A stretch of 64,000 bases of DNA from Muscardinus avellanarius. Its lineage: Eukaryota; Chordata; Mammalia; Rodentia; Gliridae. Location of the stretch: assembly GCA_963383645.1 (NCBI GenBank), contig OY726560.1, forward strand, positions 81,759,593-81,823,592. Direction: 5' to 3'. The notes under the pieces were generated by a model. That model was not told the DNA's origin. It made no database searches and was given only the letters and a program-made list of their open reading frames with translations. Made by a program: the position numbers and the translations under genes. Below are positions 57,666 to 64,000 of the stretch, one piece after another. Within the stretch, counting starts at the first letter, position 1; each line of letters begins with the position of its first letter.

Positions 57666-57996
57666 AATAAATATATAAATATATGATAGTTTCACCTAAA
57701 AAATAGAAAAAAATATTCTCTGGTAAGAAAGAAAGCAAAAAAAAATATTGAAATGTTATCTTTAAGTCATCAAAAGCTTGGTATCAGACAAATGAAACTG
57801 TTATGTGAGATTATCATTTTTAATTTTAGATAAATTGCCATAAACTAGATGTCAACTACTAAGCCAAGCATGGGAGGGACGGATAGGGAGAGGATGGGGT
57901 GGGGATTGGGTGGGGGCTGACTGGGAAAAGTGTGCATGTATGTCTACAAAAGTATGTATCCTACTATGATGTATGAATACAGTGCACCAATAAAAA
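57666..57996 (+). other. L1 3'UTR and tail of copy D
   Basis: aactactaagccaagcatgg, G-rich tract (gatggggtggggattgggtg), gtgcatgtatgtctac, gtgcaccaataaaaa. This end is probably what L1 reverse transcriptase recognises. Confidence 0.82.
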
Positions 57997-58236
57997 AAAA
58001 GTCATTATTTTCATAAGGTACCTTACTTTTTTTAACATGTAAGGCTAATTTCATTATTGTTATTTGAGATTTATTAGTAAATACTTATTTAAATTTTTAC
58101 CATAATTTCTAGCATGCAAATACATATACACATACATAGGCATATTTACATATATATACACATATATATCCATCTTTCTACAAAAACAATCCAAACAAAG
58201 GCCTTTTTTAATCACCAATAATCTTTAAGAGTGAAA

Positions 58237-58488
58237 CAGAGCCGGGCCTGGTGGCACAAGCTTGTAATCCAAACCTTGGGAGGTTGAGACAGGAGGGTCA
58301 CAGGTTTGTGGCCAGCCTCAGCTGCTTAGTGAGGCCTTCCACAACTTACTGAGACCCTGTTACAAAATAAAGAATAAAAACTAGGCTGGGGGTGTAGCTT
58401 GGAGGTAGAATGCCCCTGGGTTCAATACCCAGTACCACAAAACAAACAAACAAACCCAAACATAACAAAAACAACAACAAAAAAAAAA
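58237..58488 (+). mobile_element. B1-dID dimeric SINE, young
   Basis: gccgggcctggtggcacaag, B1 half, ctgggggtgtagcttggagg, aatacccagtaccac, CAAA-repeat tail. Perfect duplication aagagtgaaa at 58227 and 58489. Confidence 0.92.
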
Positions 58489-59157
58489 AAGAGTGAAAGG
58501 AAATCCTGCTCAAAGAAAGCTTGTGAACTGCTGCCCTGGTGGACATACATAACTCTGGGGTTCGTGGACCCAGGCTCGAGTCCTGAGCACCAAGGCTGCT
58601 CTTCAGAATGCTCATCTTGGAATGTGGACCCTGCTAGTCTAATCCCTAGGGAGATTCTGAAGCTTCGATAAGGCAAGAACTGAGGCAATGAGCTATGAGC
58701 TCCCACTCCAAGGGTGGAAGCCTCAGGTGAATTTGCAGATACAGCTGGTCTGTTTACCATTGGCTAGGGAGGACGTAAATGCATCGACACTCAGGTGGGT
58801 ATAGGGAGGCTGTTTTTGATGAACTTCAGGGCCCTGACTCACGTAGTCTCATTTTACTTTTCTCTTTATCTGTCCTCTTCTGAAGATTCATGAAAATTAT
58901 AATGCTTTCTGCTCACTCTGTGATACCAGATGGTGAGAAATGGATCATTTCACTTACAAAGGGAGCTGTCCTCAGAACTGCCACAATAAACATCAGCACA
59001 GCCAGTATGTCCCCTCTCAGTTTACAGGTGGAGCAAATGGGATACAAAACATTTGACCAACATTTGCAATTGCAGAGTGGGGAGGCAGAACACTAATGCA
59101 CACTCTGGGACCTTCATTTGGTGACCTGGACCCCTTGGTCACTGGGTCCAGGGTCAG
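58489..59157. other. Unassigned DNA
   Basis: A weak MIR-like antisense piece at about 58995-59095 (agtttacaggtggagcaaat). No gene recognised. Confidence 0.4.
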
Positions 59158-59521
59158 GTGTGTATTTGCTTATCTGAAATGTTTGGGACCAAGAGTGTTT
59201 GAGATTTTAGATGCTATTGGATTTTGGGGTATATGAGGTATCTTGGGGAGAGTACTAAATCTAAATACAAAATTCATCTAAATATATCTTATATACATAG
59301 GCTTGAGGTAATTTTATATAATATTTTATACCTATATTTTGACTGCATTTAGTTTTTTTTTCTAGAACTCGAACTATTTGTTACAAACTTGCCATTGTTC
59401 AATGGAATGATGGAAAAGGAAGAGAGACATTTCAAATCAATCACTGTACAGATTTATAAGATTTAATCAATGTCCTTATAAGTTGTCAGGTAGAGGTATA
59501 ACACTTTCAAGCTGATTCTTG

Positions 59522-59735
59522 AGCCGGGTATGGTTGCGCAAGCTTGTAATCCCAGCATTCGAGAGGCTGAAACAGGGGGATCATGCTTCACGGACAGCCT
59601 CATCTACTATGTGAGGCCCTTTGCAGCTTAATGAGACTCTGTTCCAAAATAAAGAATAAAAAAATAGGGCTGAGGGAGTAGCTAGGAGGTAGTATGCCCC
59701 TGGGTTCCTTACCCAGTACCACAAAAAACCCCCTA
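59522..59735 (+). mobile_element. B1-dID dimeric SINE
   Basis: gccgggtatggttgcgcaag ... ccttacccagtaccacaaaa. Confidence 0.88.
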
Positions 59736-60430
59736 ATTTCAATTAATTTCCTAATTCAAAATTGGGAAAGTATAAAAACCTGTAATAGTAAAAATAAAAA
59801 TAAACAGCACTCATAAAAATGGTTACTCTTACATAAGTCTAAAATTCAAAAGAAGCATGTGCAATTGACATAGAAACAAATAAGTCAAAAGTAAAAGAGA
59901 AATTTATCAACAGGGACATAACAGGAACATAACAAAAGAAGTAACACAATGACCTTTGCCAAGAGCCGCTGCCTATGCTTGAACACTGACGTGCCGTGTT
60001 TCACAAGCAGCCCTTCCTGGCCTCACAGTGCCACTCGGGTAGCTTATCATACTTTGCTCACCTTGCTGCAGAAGGACAATCTGAACAACTAGTGAGATGT
60101 AAAAGCAAACGAGCATTTTAAGAATACAGTCCATAAAGAACACGTGAATTAGGCTCCAGCCTAATTAGTGGAGCTAATGGGTCAGTAATCTATGGTTTAA
60201 AGAGCATCGATATACCCAGAGCTTCATCAAACACAGAAGTAACCCACTACAGTATTTCCTACGAATAGAGGATACCTGGGGGGATTCTATTTTGTAAGTT
60301 GATATAAAACTGAAGACCTCATAATCACTGTAGTTTTCACCTTTTGAGGCTCTTCTTACTGTGACAGAATTGGTAGGTGAAAGAGAAAAACTTAATAAAG
60401 GAAATGGTTCAAACAATGCTATGTTCACAT
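59736..60430. other. Unassigned DNA
   Basis: A minus-strand frame of 108 codons at 60174-60500 has no recognised domain. Confidence 0.4.
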
Positions 60431-60585
60431 GTGAAGTTATAAATACCAATTTCAATATATGAAGGAGGAGTGGGGTGGGGTCTGGAGGGAAACACACCAA
60501 GTGCTGTGTGCATGTGTGTCTCCCTCACTCTAAACTTCACTTCCTTGTATAACTACAATGGGCCAATAAAAATAAACCTAAAACC
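60431..60585 (+). mobile_element. L1 3' end, severely truncated
   Basis: aggaggagtggggtggggtc, gtgtgcatgtgtgtctccct, acaatgggccaataaaaata. Confidence 0.68.
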
Positions 60586-60745
60586 CCACTGAATATATTA
60601 TTCAGAATAACAGATACTTGTGTAGTATTTGTGCTAACTTGAAACTGTCCAGGGTAAAGATAAAAATACAGAAAACCCAGACTTGCTCCAGTAGGACTGA
60701 AGCAAGCTTCATTTGACCAGGCCTGCCTTCATGAGACTCAATTCT

Positions 60746-60839
60746 TTTTTGTAAAATAATTTTTATTGGTGCATTGTAGTCATACATCTTAATAGGGTGC
60801 ATTGGCATACGTGCACACATCACTCATTCAGCTTCATTT
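60746..60839 (-). mobile_element. L1 3'UTR scrap, antisense
   Basis: taatttttattggtgcattg ... gcacacatcactcattcagc. It lies head-on to the next L1. Confidence 0.68.
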
Positions 60840-60852
60840 AATGTATCAGGTA

Positions 60853-61328
60853 GATGTCCATAAACAGATGAATGTATTACAAAACTATGGGATATGTACA
60901 CAATGGAATTTTACTCATCCATAAGGAAAAACACAATTACATCGTTTACAGGGAAATGGATTGAACTGGAGAATATTATGATAAGTGAGATTAGTCAGTC
61001 ATATAAAATTAAAAAAAACAAATGCTCTCCCTAATATGTGGAAGCTAGGGAGAAAATGGGTCATAGGAATAACTTTAGACAAGGAGAGATTATATAGGTG
61101 AGCAAATAAGGTGACCTAACTGAGGAGATGGGGGAAATTTTCTAATGAACATAATATACATTAACAAACATATAAATGTCAATTGCTAAGCCAAACATTA
61201 GAAGGAGGGAGAGGAAGGGAATGGGGTGGGAACTGGGTAAGGACTAATTGGGTGATGTGTGCATTTTTGTCTCCACCATCTTGCATCTCAGTAAGATGTA
61301 TGGATACAATGCACCAATAAAAAAAAAT
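60853..61328 (+). mobile_element. L1 3' end (5'-truncated)
   Basis: ORF2 C-terminal end (ttttactcatccataaggaa, gagattagtcagtc), 3'UTR (gctaagccaaacattagaag; G-rich tract), ending atgcaccaataaaaaaa. Duplication tatcaggta at 60844 and 61329. Another representative of the ordinary L1 lineage. Confidence 0.85.
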
Positions 61329-61436
61329 ATCAGGTATGGATTTTTTTATTGGTGTCATCATGAGGGTGCTCATAAGGCTTTGAATGTTAGAGCATTTTGG
61401 ATTTCAGGTTTTCAGGTTAGGGATGCTTAACCTTTC

Positions 61437-62435
61437 CGTGGAAGGTGCCTGGCATCCCCATGGAAAGGTGTGAGCTGCCATGTGCCTGTGAGGCAGGAGC
61501 CACTTGTGTCTGCTGTATCTATGCATCACCCATTTGTCAATTCTCCCACGGTTCTTGAATTTCTTTGGCCATTTCCATATGGCACTGAGAGCTTCAGTAG
61601 ATCTTAGAGAGAGTTTCACCAGACTTACTAAAAAGCATGGCATAGAGACAGGCAACCTGTGAACATGACACTGAGCAGGAAACACAATGTGCTACTTCTC
61701 CTCCAGACTGTGAGAACAATTTCTACATATGTCCAGGCCTATATCACTTAGCAGACCTAGTCACCAGCTTGTAGAGTCTTAGGTCTTACCACCCACTGTT
61801 CAAATGTACGCCTCTTGGGATTTGGATTAAGACTTGTGATTTTAAAAATAAGAAGAAAATTCGACTTCACTGTCTTTTCTCACGTTGTTTAGCACCATGC
61901 TCTGCCTCAGCCTGCTCTGATTCTCTCCCTACCTCTCAAAGATGTTTCTTTCTCTCATCTTGTCCCCAACACCTTAAAGAAGAAGTGATCCCCCAGGGAC
62001 TGTATGTGCCTTGTGGTTCCTGTATCACTGAGGAATTTCTCCAAATGTGGTTCTCTAACTCACACCTTCTTAGGATCCATCGCAGACACGTGACATCAGA
62101 AGAACCAGGGTTGGGAAGTTGTGTCTGTAAGTTCCATGATGGTTTTAATGTAATACAAATTTAAGAATCACTGGGTAATGATCACTGCATATTTTTGTAT
62201 TATGAGCTTGCTTTAGATGAAATTCTCTGAGGACACTTCCCTGACCCTTCTGGATGGGATATAATTTAAGTGTTTCCATAGAGATTTCCATAAGAGTATA
62301 TAGCTGATAAGAACCAAGACATAAATGATTTAGGATGGAGCTCAAGGAGTTGCAGCTTGTTTATGGACAGTGGGATCTGAAGTTAGGTATGTGTGAGAAT
62401 CGAGGTGTGATATAGATTATTTTAAAATATATCTC
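61437..62435. other. Unassigned DNA
   Basis: No recognised element or gene. It contains the source copy (62251-62277) of a 27-bp segment found again at 63270. Confidence 0.4.
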
Positions 62436-62472
62436 TCTATATAGATATAGATAGATGGATAGATAGATATTT
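62436..62472. repeat. (TAGA)n microsatellite
   Basis: Imperfect ATAG/TAGA run. Confidence 0.9.
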
Positions 62473-62814
62473 CTTAGAGAGAGATGATATGTAGGCACAT
62501 CACTTCCATAGGATGGGAGTAAGAGGGTGGTGGATATATGTTATGAGTCTGATGAGCAGTAGACAGTTGCAGACTAGGAAATTTTAGGTCTAGTCAATTT
62601 TTTGCTGTTCCTTTTTATTGCCTTTGTTGGGATCCGAAACCGGATATTTGGAAAACTAACTAATATGTTTACTATATTCTAAGAAATGTTTTTCTCTTTT
62701 TTAGTATTTAAAAGTGTTTTGAGACTTCTGGCTTATTTGAACTATGCTCAGAAAGAGAGAAGTACAGATAGAAACAGCTATCCTAAGTGTGAGCTTCTAT
62801 GGATTAATAACAGA

Positions 62815-63072
62815 CACAGGCAGCCCTCTGTACTTGTGGGTTCTGTATCTGTGGATTTGAACAACCTCAGACTGAATATATTTGTAAAAAATAATCTCAT
62901 CTATAGAATTTTACTCTGTCATTATTACCTAAGCAATATAGTATAATGACTATTCGCACAGCATTTGCATTATATTAGGTATTATAAATAATCTAGAAGT
63001 GATTTAAAGTGTGAGAGGATTGTGATGGTTATAAACAAATTCTCTATCTTATCATATAAGGGATTTAGGAAT
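62815..63072 (+). mobile_element. Tigger/mariner-like DNA transposon remnant (tentative)
   Basis: caggcagccctctgtacttg, gttctgtatctgtggatttg, gcatttgcattatattaggt, aatctagaagtgatttaaag, tatcatataagggattta. The pattern fits an old pogo-type MITE. Confidence 0.55.
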
Positions 63073-63074
63073 CT

Positions 63075-63168
63075 GTTTTAGTCAACTTTGCTTGTCACTT
63101 TGACCAAAATATGCAACAAAAACAAATGAGAAGGGGGAAGGCTTATTTGTACTGAACAGTTTCAGAAG
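63075..63168 (-). mobile_element. MaLR-like LTR scrap
   Basis: tttagtcaactttgcttgtc and aaaggcttatt... resemble the beginning of the reverse LTR at 33476. Confidence 0.4.
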
Positions 63169-64000
63169 GTTAAATAAACCTAACCAAAGATGTAAAAAAC
63201 CTCTACAATGAAAACTATAAAAACATTAATGAAAGAAATTAAAGACCTTGGAAGATGGAAAGATCTCCATGGATGGGATATAATTTAAGTGTTTCCTTGC
63301 TCATGGATAGGCAGAATAAATACCATCAAAATGGACATTCTAGCTGGACATGGTGGCGCACGCTTGTAATCCCATCATTCAGGAGGCTGAGACAGGAGGA
63401 TTGAAGTTTGCAGACAGCTTCTGCTACTTAGTGAGGCCCTTTGCAACTCAGTGAGATCCGGTTTCAAAATAAAAGAATAAAAAATAGGGCAGGGGGTGTA
63501 GCTTGGAGATCCAATGCCCCTGGGTTCCATCCCCAGACCCGCTCCCCCCAAAAAATGGACATTCTGCCAAAAGTTATCTATAGATTCAATGTACTTCTAT
63601 CAAAATACCAATGACATTCTTCATAGACCTAGAAAATCAGTCACAAACTTCATATGGAGAAAGAAAAGACCCAGAATAGCCAAAGCATAGTATTGGCACA
63701 ATAATAGGCTCTCAAACCAATAAAACAGAATAGAAGATATAGAAACAAACCCACAAACTTAGTTAGTTGATCTTTGAGAAAGGGTCCAAATTCATTCACT
63801 GGAGAAAAGACAGCCTTTTCAACAAATGGTGCTGGGAGAACTGGCTATCCATTTGTAGAAAGATGGAACTAAATCCTTACCTCTCACCATGCACAGGAAT
63901 CAACTCAAGATGGATTAAAAACCTAGTAATCACATCAGACACTGTGAAGCTAATAGAGGAGGGCATAGGCTCAACACTACAACATATAGGCACAGGGAGT
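63169..64000 (+). pseudogene. L1 ORF2 fragment, SINE-interrupted, running off the window
   Basis: Sense L1 ORF2 downstream of the RT domain: acctctacaatgaaaactat, gacattctgccaaaagttat, acccagaatagccaaagc, ttcaacaaatggtgctggga, caactcaagatggattaaaa. It holds a 27-bp foreign insertion at 63270-63296 and a SINE at 63342-63551. The frame is broken throughout. Confidence 0.85.
63342..63551 (+). mobile_element. B1-dID dimeric SINE in the L1 fragment
   Basis: agctggacatggtggcgcac ... ttccatccccagacccgctc. Perfect duplication aaaatggacattct at 63328 and 63552. Confidence 0.93.

Larger units (their letters stand above)
55240..57996 (+). mobile_element. HAL1-like L1 derivative, copy D (complete, uninterrupted)
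   Basis: The reference copy of the family, about 2.76 kb: 5'UTR 55240-56032, ORF1 56033-56950, inverted ORF2 fragment about 56951-57665, 3'UTR and A-tail about 57666-57996. A perfect 13-bp target duplication is present. There is no sense-strand ORF2, so it cannot make endonuclease or reverse transcriptase and depends on L1 in trans. Its 3' end (gtgcaccaataaaa) is the one on ordinary L1 fragments here. HAL1 elements are known ORF1-only L1 derivatives; the inverted ORF2 segment is the unusual part. Each piece is seen directly, and the mobilisation route is inferred. Confidence 0.93.
59158..61436 (+). mobile_element. Ancient DNA transposon split by about 2 kb of later insertions
   Basis: The left part (59158 to about 59460) has tatctgaaatgtttgggacc, gaggtatcttggggagagta and aatatatcttatatacatag. 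The right end (about 61356-61436) has ggtgctcataaggctttgaa, agagcattttggatttcagg and gttagggatgcttaaccttt. The parts are collinear with the minus-strand copy at 54038. Between them lie a SINE, two L1 3' ends and unassigned DNA. Confidence 0.58.

Overview
This is mammalian nuclear DNA, almost certainly from a rodent outside the mouse/rat group. The main evidence is about 20 copies of a dimeric SINE. Its left half is B1/7SL-like (gcctggtggcacRcgcttgtaatcc...), and its right half is a shortened ID (tRNA-derived) unit ending gaatgcccctgggttcaatccc. B1-dID dimers of this kind are known from the squirrel/dormouse/beaver side of the rodents. The young LINE-1 3' end (ending caccaataaaa) and the absence of B2 and B4 SINEs fit that. 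I cannot name the species; a squirrel-related (sciuromorph) rodent is the best guess. No protein-coding gene, exon, tRNA or rRNA gene is supported. The window looks like intergenic or deep intronic DNA built from layered transposons.

Layout. 0-13 kb: three copies of an unusual non-autonomous L1 derivative (copies A, B, C), with C nested inside B, plus SINEs. 13-18 kb: old L1 sequence in antisense, broken by a SINE, a twin-primed L1 and a young L1 3' end. 18-22 kb: microsatellites, SINEs and unassigned DNA. 22.5-24 kb: an L1 ORF2 fossil. 24-27 kb: an MLT1-type LTR and another old antisense L1. 27-37 kb: mostly unassigned DNA with MIRs, LTR fragments and a 58-bp inverted repeat. 37-40 kb: a MER5A-like element and a retroelement made of a 50-bp GC-rich minisatellite joined to an L1 3' end. 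40-55 kb: MIRs, SINEs, LTRs and a large polypyrimidine tract. 55.2-58.0 kb: a complete copy (D) of the L1 derivative. 58-64 kb: SINEs, old DNA transposons and an L1 ORF2 fossil that runs off the end.

The main discovery candidate is the A-D family. Each full copy has an L1-type 5'UTR, one ORF1 of about 305 codons, then about 700 bp from the 3' part of ORF2 in REVERSE orientation, then an L1 3'UTR and A-tail, flanked by target-site duplications. This is a HAL1 (half-L1)-like plan with an inverted ORF2 piece fixed in the family. The ORF1/inverted-ORF2 junction is the same in three independent insertions, so the structure was amplified as a unit, presumably by L1 proteins supplied in trans. The second candidate is the VNTR-L1 composite at 39034-39960, which resembles SVA elements in its general design.
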